Shown piece after piece: positions 27,008-35,542 of a stretch of DNA of 64,000 nt. The translations under genes and the position numbers were made by a program. This DNA comes from Chryseobacterium pennipullorum. GTDB lineage: Bacteria > Bacteroidota > Bacteroidia > Flavobacteriales > Weeksellaceae. Every line of letters starts with the position of its first letter. The stretch's first letter is position 1. The notes under the pieces are model-generated. The model searched no databases. It was not told the DNA's origin and saw nothing but the letters and a program-made list of their open reading frames with translations. Where the stretch lies: NCBI RefSeq assembly GCF_003384725.1, contig NZ_QNVV01000018.1, forward strand, positions 46,487 through 110,486, written 5' to 3'.

Positions 27008-27033
27008 TTGAATAACAAATTATAATATCTTTG
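27008..27033 (+). promoter_or_regulatory. Probable fabG promoter
   Basis: TATCTTTG at 27026-27033 matches the TANNTTTG -7 consensus, with TTG at 27008-27010 and a 15-base spacer, slightly short. The box is 93 bases before the fabG ATG. Confidence 0.5.
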
Positions 27034-27125
27034 CACACCGTTTAATTTCAGGAATGGAATTATATTTACCATTGAGTCAGCAATCAGTAGCTGAACGTGT
27101 TATAAAGAAATAATTGTCAATAGAT

Positions 27126-27869
27126 ATGAAAATATTAGAAGGAAAAGTAGCACTAATTACCGGAGCTACAAGAGGAATCGGTAAAGGCATTGCTGAAATG
27201 TTTGCTCAGCAGGGAGCAAAAGTAGCATTTACCTATGCAGGTTCTGTAGACAAAGCTAAAGAATTAGAAGCAGCTTTAAGTTCTGTAACCCAAATTAAAG
27301 GATACCAGTCTGACGCATCAGATTATGATGCTGCCCAGAAATTGGTGGATGAAGTGATGGCAGAGTTCGGACAGATCGATATTTTAATCAACAATGCAGG
27401 GATTACAAAAGATAACCTGTTATTGAGAATGTCCAAAGAAGATTGGGATAAAGTAATCAAAGTAAATTTAGATTCAGTATTCAACCTTACCAAAGCGGTT
27501 ATCAAGCCGATGATGAAGGCAAGAGCGGGATCTATTATCAATATGACTTCAGTAGTAGGGGTAAAAGGGAATGCCGGACAAGCCAACTATGCTGCGTCTA
27601 AAGCAGGAGTAATAGGATTCACAAAATCTGTCGCTTTGGAACTGGGTTCAAGAAATATCAGATGTAATGCCATTGCTCCGGGATTTATTGAGACGGAAAT
27701 GACTGCTGTTCTGGACGAAAAAACAGTGCAGGGATGGAGAGACGGAGTTCCGATGAAAAGAGGAGGCCAGCCGGAAGATATCGCTAATGCCTGTGTATTC
27801 CTGGGAAGTGAAATGTCAGCGTATATTACCGGCCAGACACTCAACGTAGATGGCGGAATGTTAACTTAA
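27126..27869 (+). CDS. fabG: 3-oxoacyl-[acyl-carrier-protein] reductase FabG
   Basis: The 247-residue SDR enzyme reduces 3-oxoacyl-ACP with NADPH in type II fatty acid synthesis. The start MKILEGKVALITGATRGIG contains the cofactor loop TGATRGIG. NNAGITKDNLLLRMSKEDW, the Ser of INMTSVVGVKGNAGQ, the catalytic YAASKAG pair, PGFIETEMT and the C-terminal TGQTLNVDGGM tail are diagnostic of FabG rather than other SDRs. The ATG is preferred to a TTG four codons upstream because it gives the usual length. It ends at a very strong terminator. Confidence 0.94.
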   Translation: MKILEGKVALITGATRGIGKGIAEMFAQQGAKVAFTYAGSVDKAKELEAALSSVTQIKGYQSDASDYDAAQKLVDEVMAEFGQIDILINNAGITKDNLLLRMSKEDWDKVIKVNLDSVFNLTKAVIKPMMKARAGSIINMTSVVGVKGNAGQANYAASKAGVIGFTKSVALELGSRNIRCNAIAPGFIETEMTAVLDEKTVQGWRDGVPMKRGGQPEDIANACVFLGSEMSAYITGQTLNVDGGMLT

Positions 27870-27875
27870 AAATAG

Positions 27876-27905
27876 AAGAGGCTCTACAAAGTGTAGAGCC
27901 TCTTT
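27876..27905. terminator. Terminator between fabG and guaC
   Basis: A 13-base perfect stem AAGAGGCTCTACA / TGTAGAGCCTCTT with a three-base loop separates these convergent genes. Only short T stretches follow, but the stem is strong. Confidence 0.82.
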
Positions 27906-27953
27906 ATCTTATCATCTGCGTAGCCGGATTGACAGGCAAGTCTTACATTTGAT

Positions 27954-28991
27954 TTAGTTGAAAATCTGATTTTCCTGTTCCTGAACTCTTATAAAAGTAG
28001 TTCTTTTGGAAAGTTCTCTAAGTTTCGAAGCTCCTACATACGTGCACGTAGACCGTACACCACCCAAAATATCTTTTATAGTATCCGAAACAGGACCTTT
28101 ATAAGCTACCTTCACGGTTTTGCCTTCGGATGCGCGATATTCTGCGACACCTCCGGAATGTTTATCCATAGCTGTCTTAGAGCTCATTCCATAGAATAAA
28201 CGGTATTTTTTACCATTTTCTTCAATCATTTCTCCACCACTTTCATCATGACCGGCAAACATTCCGCCAAGCATGACAAAATCTGCACCACCGCCAAATG
28301 CTTTGGCAACATCTCCAGGTACCTTGCATCCGCCGTCTGCAATAATATGCCCGCGCAAACCATGAGCAGCATCAGCACATTCGATTATAGCGGATAACTG
28401 CGGATAGCCTACCCCTGTTTTCACTCTGGTCGTACACACTGATCCCGGCCCGATTCCTACTTTTATGATATCTGCCCCTACCAAAAGCAGTTCTTCCACC
28501 ATTTCACCGGTGACTACATTCCCTGCGATAATGATCTTATCGGGGAAATTGGCCCGTGCGCGCTTCACAAAGTCAACGAAATGCTCAGAATAGCCGTTTG
28601 CTACATCAATGCAGAGAAACTCAATTTTTGGATGCTTTTCAAGGATCTGGCGGATCTTTTCCTCATCTGCTTTTCCGGTTCCTGTACTCAGAGCAATATA
28701 CTGATGAATGCTCTCGGGCTGGCTTTGCAGAAAATCGTTCCATTCATCAGGAGTATAATGTTTATGAACAGCTGTAATGATTTTTTCTTTGGCCAGTTCC
28801 ACTGCCATTTCAAAAGTTCCTACTGTATCCATATTGGCCGCAATTATGGGAACTCCACTCCATTTCTTTTGGGTATGGCGAAAGGTAAATTCCCTCTCAA
28901 GATCTACCTCCGAACGGGATTTCAAAGTTGAACGTTTCGGGCGGAACATTACATCCTTGAACCCCAGTTTTATGTCATATTCTATACGCAT
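27954..28991 (-). CDS. guaC: GMP reductase
   Basis: The 345-residue protein is an IMP dehydrogenase/GMP reductase TIM barrel. It converts GMP to IMP and ammonia with NADPH in purine salvage. The start has LGFKDVMFRPKRSTLKSRSEVDL; IIAANMDTVG, IDVANGYSEHF and IIAGNVVTGEMVEELL follow. The catalytic cysteine loop is GPGSVCTTRVKTGVGYPQ (about residues 180-197), in the GMP reductase form. No CBS domains are inserted, which also separates it from IMP dehydrogenase. Length is typical. It is divergent from the Lgt-like gene, with 37 bases between the starts. Confidence 0.93.
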   Translation of the reverse strand: MRIEYDIKLGFKDVMFRPKRSTLKSRSEVDLEREFTFRHTQKKWSGVPIIAANMDTVGTFEMAVELAKEKIITAVHKHYTPDEWNDFLQSQPESIHQYIALSTGTGKADEEKIRQILEKHPKIEFLCIDVANGYSEHFVDFVKRARANFPDKIIIAGNVVTGEMVEELLLVGADIIKVGIGPGSVCTTRVKTGVGYPQLSAIIECADAAHGLRGHIIADGGCKVPGDVAKAFGGGADFVMLGGMFAGHDESGGEMIEENGKKYRLFYGMSSKTAMDKHSGGVAEYRASEGKTVKVAYKGPVSDTIKDILGGVRSTCTYVGASKLRELSKRTTFIRVQEQENQIFN

Positions 28992-29028
28992 TTTGTAATT
29001 ATTTGTCAGAATAAAGGTAGTAAATAAT

Positions 29029-29802
29029 ATGAAATGGATTATTTTTGAAGCAATGGATTTTCCGGTAACCTTTCATATTTTCGGCAAAACGGTGCTTGCA
29101 CATCCTCTCTTTGAGGCTGTTGGAATGTTTATGGGAATGCGCTATTATTATTACTTAAAAAGAAAATCACCTGATAAGTTATCTTTCAACACTTCTGCAG
29201 CTGTGCTCATCGGGGCAACTGCCGGAGCATTATTAGGCTCGAAACTTATAGGAAACCTTGAAAATCCTTATAGGCTGTTTGAAGATTTCAGCATCAAAAA
29301 TTTCTGGTCAAACAATACCATTGTCGGTGGTCTTGCTTTTGGTCTGCTCGGTGTAGAGCTGGCTAAGAAAGTTGTCGGCCACAAAGAAAGTACGGGAGAT
29401 TTAATAGTTTTTCCATTAATGCTGGCCATGATCATTGGAAGGGTAGGCTGTTTTCTTACCGGAATTTACGAAGAAACGTATGGGATTCCTACAGATTCTG
29501 TTTTTGGAATGCATCTGGGAGATTCTTATCTCAGACATCCCGTAGCCCTCTATGAAATTGTATTTTTAATGATCCTTTGGGGAGTCTTAAAATATTTTCA
29601 GAAACATAAAAAATATAAGGCAGGTTTTCTTTTTGAGCTGTTTATGTTGAGTTATTTTCTGTTCAGGTTTCTTTTGGATTTTATAAAACCGCGGATAGAA
29701 ATTGCAGGCAGTCTCGGAACGATTCAGCTGGTATGTATCGGAGTAATTATTTACTATCTTTATCATATTAAAAACACCCTGTTTTTAAATTTAAAATATT
29801 AA
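29029..29802 (+). CDS. Divergent Lgt-like (prolipoprotein diacylglyceryl transferase family) membrane protein
   Basis: The 257-residue multi-pass membrane protein has the outline of Lgt, which moves diacylglyceryl from phosphatidylglycerol to lipoprotein cysteines. GRVGCFLTGIYEETYGIPTD (about residues 145-164), HPVALYE and RFLLDFIKP align with the Lgt signature and later segments. Key positions differ. The HGGL motif that carries the essential His of E. coli Lgt reads VGGL here, and the GRIGN signature reads GRVGC, losing the conserved Asn. The enzyme may therefore act on another lipid or acceptor. It is followed after two bases by a small membrane protein and then a radical SAM gene, so the three form one unit. 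Confidence 0.75.
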   Translation: MKWIIFEAMDFPVTFHIFGKTVLAHPLFEAVGMFMGMRYYYYLKRKSPDKLSFNTSAAVLIGATAGALLGSKLIGNLENPYRLFEDFSIKNFWSNNTIVGGLAFGLLGVELAKKVVGHKESTGDLIVFPLMLAMIIGRVGCFLTGIYEETYGIPTDSVFGMHLGDSYLRHPVALYEIVFLMILWGVLKYFQKHKKYKAGFLFELFMLSYFLFRFLLDFIKPRIEIAGSLGTIQLVCIGVIIYYLYHIKNTLFLNLKY

Positions 29803-29804
29803 AA

Positions 29805-30032
29805 ATGAAAACTTTAACCATTTTAGAAGCTGGGAATCTCGTTGGAGTGGTCGTTATGATTGTCGGAATGATCATCCTGGGGGCCGTATTTATATCCATT
29901 ATCGTTACTTTTATTGTCAAGATGATCTATGAAAGCAAAGATGACCGAAAATTCAGTAAAAAACAGTTTATCCAGACCATGGTGATCTGTCTGTTAGTCT
30001 GTGGGCTGATCAGCGGATATATCTGCGGATGA
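29805..30032 (+). CDS. Small two-helix membrane protein
   Basis: The 75-residue protein has two hydrophobic segments (about residues 12-40 and 58-74) joined by a charged loop YESKDDRKFSKKQ. I do not recognise a family. Its ATG is two bases after the Lgt-like stop and its stop is about 20 bases before the radical SAM gene, so it is translated from the same message. It might be a partner or anchor for one of the two neighbours. Confidence 0.65.
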   Translation: MKTLTILEAGNLVGVVVMIVGMIILGAVFISIIVTFIVKMIYESKDDRKFSKKQFIQTMVICLLVCGLISGYICG

Positions 30033-30052
30033 GGATTTTAAAAGATTAATGT

Positions 30053-31456
30053 ATGCCAGTAAGAAATTATACCTATTACGATTATACAATCAGCCTTTGC
30101 CCGGAATGCCTGAAGAGGGTGGGAGCAAAAATTATCATAGAAGATGAGGCTGTTTTCATGACCAAAAGATGCCCGGATCATGGATTTTTTAAAACCAAGA
30201 TCGCATCCGATGTTGCCTACTATAAAAACATCAGAAATTATAATAAAGCCTCAGAAATGCCGCTTCATTTCGGAACTGATGTTGAGTACGGATGTCCTTA
30301 TGACTGTGGACTCTGTGTGGATCATGAGCAGCACAGCTGTTTGTCTATCGTAGAAGTTACAGACCGCTGCAATCTCACTTGCCCGACCTGTTATGCGATG
30401 TCATCTCCTCATTATGGACAGCATAGAACTCTGGAGGAAATAGAAGCCATGTTTGATGTGATCGTTAAAAATGAAGGCGAGCCGGACGTTATTCAGATCA
30501 GCGGAGGAGAACCTACGATTCATCCTGAGTTTTTTAAAATAATGGATATCGCCAAGTCAAAGCCTGTCAAGCATCTGATGCTGAATACCAACGGGATAAG
30601 GATTGCCAATGACCCTGGGTTTGCAGAAAAGCTCGCAACCTATGCTCCGGAATTTGAAATCTATCTTCAGTTTGATTCCTTTAAACCTGAGGTGCTGGAA
30701 GATTTCAGAGGAAAAGATCTTACTGCCGTGAGAATGCGTGCCCTTGAAAAGCTGAATGCGCTTAATCTTTCCACGACGCTGGTCATTGTTCTTCAGAAAG
30801 ATAAAAATATAGACGAGATTGGGAAGATCATAGAATTTGCCCTGAAGCAGAAGTGTGTCAGGGGAATCACTTTCCAGCCTGTAGAAATTGCGGGAAGAAA
30901 CAGAGCGGATTCTGCACATGAGAAAATAACATTAACGGAGGTTCGGCAGGAAATATTGAATCAGTTTCCCCTTTTGAATTCTGACGATATTATTCCTGTT
31001 CCCTGCAATCCGGATGCTCTGGCGATGGGATATATCTTAAAGCTTGAAGGTGAAATTATTCCTTTAACCAGATATATTAACCCCGCAGATCTGCTGAACA
31101 ACGAATCGAAGAATACCATTGTGTATGAGCAGGACAAAGGGCTGCACATGCAATTGCTGGATATTTTCAGTACCGGAATTTCGGTAGATAAAGTAAAACC
31201 AAAAGTCAATCAGCTTCTTTGTTGCCTTCCGGAAGTAAGCGCTCCAAATCTGGATTATGATAACCTTTTTAGGATTATTATTATGAACTTCATGGACGCT
31301 CATGATTTTGATGTAAGAGCAGTGAAGAAATCCTGTGTTCATATCGTTAATAAAGATCTGAAATTAATTCCTTTTGAAACCATGAACCTTTTCTACCGTG
31401 ATGATAAGAAAAGCTATCTGGAAGAATTAAGAAAAGAAGACAAAGTGTTATTCTAA
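30053..31456 (+). CDS. Radical SAM protein of the Tes/MJ0619-like type
   Basis: The 467-residue protein has a layout I know from archaeal tetraether synthase (Tes) and MJ0619. An N-terminal zinc-like site C16-x2-C19 ... C40-x2-H43 sits in SLCPECLKRVGAKI and RCPDHGFF. A second Cys set is C81-x3-C85-x2-C88 (GCPYDCGLC). The radical SAM triad is C106-x3-C110-x2-C113 (RCNLTCPTCYA). ISGGEPTIHPEF supplies the SAM-binding GGEP. A C-terminal block reads RAVKKSCVHIVN ... LIPFETMNLFYRD; in Tes-like relatives I recall a Cys where this has Glu after IPF. Tes couples lipid chains by carbon-carbon bond formation. Here the substrate is inferred only from the family and the adjacent Lgt-like protein. Other roles in this broad family are possible. 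Confidence 0.75.
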   Translation: MPVRNYTYYDYTISLCPECLKRVGAKIIIEDEAVFMTKRCPDHGFFKTKIASDVAYYKNIRNYNKASEMPLHFGTDVEYGCPYDCGLCVDHEQHSCLSIVEVTDRCNLTCPTCYAMSSPHYGQHRTLEEIEAMFDVIVKNEGEPDVIQISGGEPTIHPEFFKIMDIAKSKPVKHLMLNTNGIRIANDPGFAEKLATYAPEFEIYLQFDSFKPEVLEDFRGKDLTAVRMRALEKLNALNLSTTLVIVLQKDKNIDEIGKIIEFALKQKCVRGITFQPVEIAGRNRADSAHEKITLTEVRQEILNQFPLLNSDDIIPVPCNPDALAMGYILKLEGEIIPLTRYINPADLLNNESKNTIVYEQDKGLHMQLLDIFSTGISVDKVKPKVNQLLCCLPEVSAPNLDYDNLFRIIIMNFMDAHDFDVRAVKKSCVHIVNKDLKLIPFETMNLFYRDDKKSYLEELRKEDKVLF

Positions 31457-31499
31457 CATAGAAAATTAATCGCACCATTTTTTAAAGCATAATCACCTG

Positions 31500-31600
31500 G
31501 GTCTATCTGCGCAACCTGTGGTTATTAGATTTTACCACAGACGGCAATGGATTTTCACAGATGATGATTAGTAACAAAAAATGTGTTATCTGTGAGAAAT
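31500..31600. repeat. Possible degenerate dispersed intergenic repeat
   Basis: The stretch holds several copies of short elements of the type ACCACAGA, TTTCACAGATGATGATT and TTATCTGTGAGAAA. They read as imperfect direct and inverted CTGTG/CACAG units. I have the impression of similar elements between genes in related genomes, but cannot confirm copy number here. Confidence 0.3.
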
Positions 31601-31610
31601 ATAAAATAAA

Positions 31611-31639
31611 AAAAGCGTGAAATCAAATTCACGCTTTTT
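31611..31639. terminator. Bidirectional terminator between radical SAM gene and surE
   Basis: AAAAGCGTGAA (31611-31621) pairs perfectly with TTCACGCTTTT (31628-31638) around a 6-base loop, with A and T runs on both flanks. Confidence 0.87.
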
Positions 31640-31657
31640 AATCTTTAATAAACATTT

Positions 31658-32446
31658 TTATTTAACTTCCTTTTCGGTGTCAAAAACCATTACTTCTTCC
31701 AACGTTTTCATATACTCATACGCAGTAAGGTCAAACTTCACGGGTACAATAGAAATATATCCGTTAGCCAAAGCCGTTTCATCAGCATCTTCAGAATCAT
31801 CCATATTGTTGAAGTAACCTGTTAGCCAATAGTATTTTTTTCCGTGTGGATTGATTCTTTCATCAAAGCTTTCCTCCCATTTAGCATGAGCTTGTTTGCA
31901 AACTTTTACCCCTTTTATTTCCGATGCAGGAAGTTTCGGGATGTTGACATTCAAAACAATTCCTTTTGGCATTGGGTTTTCAAGAGTTCTTCGTACAATA
32001 TTCTGAATAAACTCTTTGGCCTGGGTAAAGTCAGCTTCCCAACTGAAATCCAGCAATGAGAATCCAATGGCAGGAATTCCTTCTACCCCTGCTTCTACAG
32101 CAGCAGACATTGTTCCTGAATAAATTACATTAATGGATGAATTAGCACCATGATTAATCCCTGAAACGACAATATCCGGTCTTCTTTTCAGAATTTTATC
32201 AAGAGCCATTTTTACGCAGTCAACGGGGGTTCCGCTGCATGAATAATCTGTCTGTGGCCCTTCCAGGGTGACTTCTTCGTAGCTTAGAGTAGAATTGATG
32301 GTAATAGCGTGGCCCTTGCCACTTTGAGGAGAGTTGGGGGCTACCACAACTACTTCTCCGATTTCGTTCATAAAACTGATCAAATTTCTGATACCCGGAG
32401 CTGTAATTCCATCATCATTAGTAACCAGAATAAGCGGTCTTTCCAT
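31658..32446 (-). CDS. surE: 5'/3'-nucleotidase SurE
   Basis: The 262-residue protein is the metal-dependent phosphatase SurE, which dephosphorylates nucleoside monophosphates and helps stationary-phase survival. The start ILVTNDDGITAPGI carries the metal-binding NDDG. APNSPQSGKGHAIT, the GTPVDCVKMAL segment and the VVSGINHGANSSINVIYSGTM-type loop (NHG and YSGT) complete the active site. Length is normal for Bacteroidota. It faces the radical SAM gene across a bidirectional terminator. Confidence 0.95.
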   Translation of the reverse strand: MERPLILVTNDDGITAPGIRNLISFMNEIGEVVVVAPNSPQSGKGHAITINSTLSYEEVTLEGPQTDYSCSGTPVDCVKMALDKILKRRPDIVVSGINHGANSSINVIYSGTMSAAVEAGVEGIPAIGFSLLDFSWEADFTQAKEFIQNIVRRTLENPMPKGIVLNVNIPKLPASEIKGVKVCKQAHAKWEESFDERINPHGKKYYWLTGYFNNMDDSEDADETALANGYISIVPVKFDLTAYEYMKTLEEVMVFDTEKEVK

Positions 32447-32842
32447 ATATTATCTTAATTTTTTTTATACAAGTGCAGTGTTTTTTTGTTCATTTCAGAA
32501 TGGAACAAAAGAATTTTCAACCCATCAAATGTAGGTAAAAATAAGACGCGATAAAACAGGAGGTGTAATATTAGGAAGCAGAATTTCTCTGCGCAAATTG
32601 CTGTACAGCGATCTGGAAAGGCGAATCGAAACCTTAGATTCTACGAAATATCTTAATAGGTAATATGCTCCACCTCGAATATGGGGAATGGATTTATCGG
32701 TTCGATATTAATGACCGGGAAATCCACGTAAAAATCAGAACTCTACAGATGCTTCTTCGAATACGGAAATTCTGAACAAGGAGCATCTGTAAAAGAGCCC
32801 GATTAATAATTTCATTTAAGTGATTATACAATAGAAAGTGGC
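32447..32842. other. Gap between surE and the small membrane gene, possible decayed coding DNA
   Basis: This 396-base stretch has no convincing gene. Two short plus-strand frames abut in different phases: one ending at 32663 with ISLRKLLYSDLERRIETLD, and one at 32665-32775 starting MLHLEYGEWIYRFDIND. Together they look like a frameshifted remnant, but I recognise no family. An ACAGATGCT ... AGCATCTGT inverted repeat lies near 32735-32790. Confidence 0.3.
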
Positions 32843-33013
32843 CTAATCCAGAGGTTTTCTACCTGTAATAATGTTATAAAGAACGACCACAATGGCAATC
32901 ACCAGCAAAATATGTATCAGATACCCTGTGCTGATTCCCGGTACAATTCCCAACATTCCTAAAAGCCAAACAACGATGCAGATCACTGCAATTAACCATA
33001 GTAAACTTCTCAT
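32843..33013 (-). CDS. Small lmo0937-like membrane protein (56 aa)
   Basis: The frame encodes 56 residues beginning MRSLLWLIAVICIVVWLLGM and ending YNIITGRKPLD. It has two hydrophobic helices separated by a Gly/Pro turn (LGIVPGISTGYL). This matches the pattern I know for small lmo0937-family membrane proteins, which are widespread in Bacteroidota and have no established function. The gene stands alone between surE and the tail-specific protease and is short enough to be missed by length filters. Confidence 0.8.
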   Translation of the reverse strand: MRSLLWLIAVICIVVWLLGMLGIVPGISTGYLIHILLVIAIVVVLYNIITGRKPLD

Positions 33014-33358
33014 GACTTTGTAATTTTAATGTTATATGGTTAAATATTAGCATATTTTATGCCTTTAAGGAATAAAATTAATTTTTGTGGTAGCTGTTTT
33101 TTGTATTTAGGCGAATATTTTAATTTTCTCATGTAAAATAGAGAAATGTGGTTCTTATTTTTTGTGCTACATCCAAAGTGCCTGATAAAAGGAAATCTCT
33201 TCCAGAGGATTGTGTATTTACGATCACTTATAATAAAAATAATTAAAACTGTACGATATTTGTAAATAAGGTATTAAATTTGGTAGTTTGTAACAGTACC
33301 ATTAATTAGGCTACTAATTACAATACGTATTTTAAAAATTAATAAATAAAGACAGTTT
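33014..33358. other. Intergenic region upstream of the tail-specific protease
   Basis: This 345-base AT-rich gap separates divergent genes. On the plus strand TAAATTTG (33275-33282) matches the -7 consensus 77 bases before the protease ATG, but no TTG sits at normal spacing. I see no RNA gene or small coding frame. Confidence 0.4.
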
Positions 33359-35488
33359 ATGTGGAAAAATTTCAAACTGAATAAATTTTTACTCCTAATT
33401 CCATTAACCAGTCTAATGTTTTGTTTCAACTCGCCAAAGAATGACGATGAAAAGATGCAAACAATAATGGTGAGCGTAAAGAACACACTTTCTTATCTTC
33501 ATTATAGTCCAAAAGCTATCAATGATGCCTATTCGAAGGACGTTTATAAGCATTATTTCGAGCTGGTAGATCCGGCGAAAAGATATTTCCTGCAGTCTGA
33601 TATGGATGAATTCGGCAAGCATGAGATCAAGCTTGATGACTATATCAACCAGGGAGATCTTAGTTTCTATAAGCTTACCATAGACAGGCTTTACCAGCGA
33701 GTTGACGAGATTGATAAAATCACTCAGGATATTTTCAGTAAGCCGATTAACCTTCAGGAAGAAGAATCGCTTACGCTGGAGCCAAAGCTTAAAAAAGTTC
33801 CGGCCAACAAGCAGGAGCAGTATAATGAGTGGAAAAAATTCATCAAGTATAATATTCTTCAGGAAATTGAATCGATGAACAGTAAAGAGGAAGCTCAGAA
33901 AGAGAAAAAAGATTCTGTTCAGAAGTACAAATTAAAAGATACCATCAAGTTCAAACCTCTTACTCAGGACGAGAAGATCAAGAAGGCGACTGATGAAGTG
34001 AAGGACCTGGTAAAAGATACTTTTACAAGATTCAAAAAGAGAAAAAAAATGGATTGGTTTACCGTGTATATGAATGCGTATACGGAGGTCTTCGACCCAC
34101 ACACCAATTATTATTCTCCAAAAGATAAAGAAGATTTTGATACCCAGTTTACCGGTAAGGTAATCGGTATCGGGGCAATCATCCAGGAGAAAAAAGGAAA
34201 CCTGTTCCTGGGCGCTCTTACCATCGGGGCTCCTGCATGGAAATCCAAGCAGCTTTCAGAAGGAGATAAGATCCTTAAAGTAAGATCTAAGCCGAAAGAT
34301 GATGCCGTGAATGTTGTTGGAATGCTTTCCGACGAAGCCGTAAGGTTGATCAGAGGAGAAAAGGGAACACCTGTCACCCTTACCGTTCAGAAAAAGGACG
34401 GATCTATTAAAGATGTGACCATGATCCGTGAGGAGGTGGCCATTGAAGATACTTTTGCAAGAAGTATTGTCGTGAATACTACGGGTGGAAAAAAATATGG
34501 GTTTATCAACCTTCCAAGCTTTAATGCCGATTTTGAAAATGCCAAAGGAAGAAATGCTTCTGATGATATTAAAAATGAGATCATTAAACTGAAGGCTCAG
34601 AATATTGAAGGGATTATCCTGGATCTTAGAAATAATGGCGGTGGATCTCTAACAGAAGTGGGGGATATTATGGGGCTGTTTATGGAGGCAGGGCCTTACG
34701 TACAGGTGAAAGACGGAAATGGGAAGATTCAGACCCTAAAGAATAAAAATGAAACTCCGATATGGACCGGTCCGCTGGTGATCATGCAAAATGAACTCTC
34801 AGCTTCTGCTTCAGAAATTCTTGCAGGGGTAATGCAGGACAACGGAAGAGCAATGATTATTGGTTCTCCACAGTCATTTGGGAAAGGAACCGTTCAAACC
34901 TTTGTAGACCTGAACAGATTCCTGAATACCGAAGATGATTTCGGATCTTTGAAGCTGACGATCCAGAAGTTCTATAGAATCACAGGAGAGTCTACGCAGA
35001 GAAAAGGAATTGTTTCAGACATCCAGATGAAAGATTTCTTTACCTATGCAGAAGTAGGAGAAAGATATGACGATTATGCCCTGGCCTGGGATAAAATCCC
35101 GGCTACGAAGTTCCAGAAGCTGAACTATTTTAATATTCAGGCTCTGGAGAAGGCAAGTGCAGACAGAATGGCTAAGAACAGCAATTATCAGCTGTTGCTG
35201 GAGTCAGCACAATGGAGAGAAAAGCTGGATAAGGAAGAAAGCATTACATTGAATATCACGAAATTCAATGAGCTGATGAAGCACAGAAAGTCTCAGATCG
35301 AAAAGTTCAAAGCTTTGACCAAATTTGAGAACGGGCTTCAGTTTATGATGTATCCAAGCGAAGTTGAAAGACAGAAGAAAGATGAAGCTTTCAAGAAAAA
35401 ATCCGAGATGTGGATCAAGAATCTGAAGAAGGATCTTTACCTGCAGGAAGCAATAAATATTGTTTCGGACATGGGAGCAAAATCATAA
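33359..35488 (+). CDS. prc: Carboxy-terminal processing (tail-specific) protease
   Basis: The 709-residue protein is an S41-family periplasmic protease. A signal sequence (about residues 9-24) precedes a helical N-terminal domain with DPAKRYFLQSDMDEF. The DPHTNYYSPKDKEDF motif (about 247-261) and a PDZ domain (about 270-370) follow, then the catalytic core. The nucleophile lies in NELSASASEILAG (about 479-491) and the general base lysine in SFGKGTVQTF (about 506-515), giving a Ser-Lys dyad. The C-terminal domain is lysine-rich and helical. Length matches Prc/Tsp, which trims C-termini of envelope proteins. It ends at a strong terminator. Confidence 0.94.
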   Translation: MWKNFKLNKFLLLIPLTSLMFCFNSPKNDDEKMQTIMVSVKNTLSYLHYSPKAINDAYSKDVYKHYFELVDPAKRYFLQSDMDEFGKHEIKLDDYINQGDLSFYKLTIDRLYQRVDEIDKITQDIFSKPINLQEEESLTLEPKLKKVPANKQEQYNEWKKFIKYNILQEIESMNSKEEAQKEKKDSVQKYKLKDTIKFKPLTQDEKIKKATDEVKDLVKDTFTRFKKRKKMDWFTVYMNAYTEVFDPHTNYYSPKDKEDFDTQFTGKVIGIGAIIQEKKGNLFLGALTIGAPAWKSKQLSEGDKILKVRSKPKDDAVNVVGMLSDEAVRLIRGEKGTPVTLTVQKKDGSIKDVTMIREEVAIEDTFARSIVVNTTGGKKYGFINLPSFNADFENAKGRNASDDIKNEIIKLKAQNIEGIILDLRNNGGGSLTEVGDIMGLFMEAGPYVQVKDGNGKIQTLKNKNETPIWTGPLVIMQNELSASASEILAGVMQDNGRAMIIGSPQSFGKGTVQTFVDLNRFLNTEDDFGSLKLTIQKFYRITGESTQRKGIVSDIQMKDFFTYAEVGERYDDYALAWDKIPATKFQKLNYFNIQALEKASADRMAKNSNYQLLLESAQWREKLDKEESITLNITKFNELMKHRKSQIEKFKALTKFENGLQFMMYPSEVERQKKDEAFKKKSEMWIKNLKKDLYLQEAINIVSDMGAKS

Positions 35489-35496
35489 AAAAAAGA

Positions 35497-35527
35497 AAAC
35501 CGCTAATAAAAGTTAGCGGTTTTTTTA
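35497..35527. terminator. Bidirectional terminator between prc and sodC
   Basis: AAACCGCTAA (35497-35506) pairs with TTAGCGGTTT (35513-35522) around a 6-base loop. Seven T residues follow on the plus strand and an A-rich run lies on the left for the opposite strand. Confidence 0.88.
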
Positions 35528-35542
35528 TGTCTTAAAAGATGA

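Noticed and set aside
29029..29802. Calling the Lgt-like gene the housekeeping lgt
   Set aside because: The His of HGGL and Asn of GRIGN are replaced, so a standard diacylglyceryl transferase role is doubtful.
33275..33282. TAAATTTG as a firm promoter for the tail-specific protease
   Set aside because: The -7 match is good but no TTG lies at the required spacing, so I mention it only within the intergenic entry.
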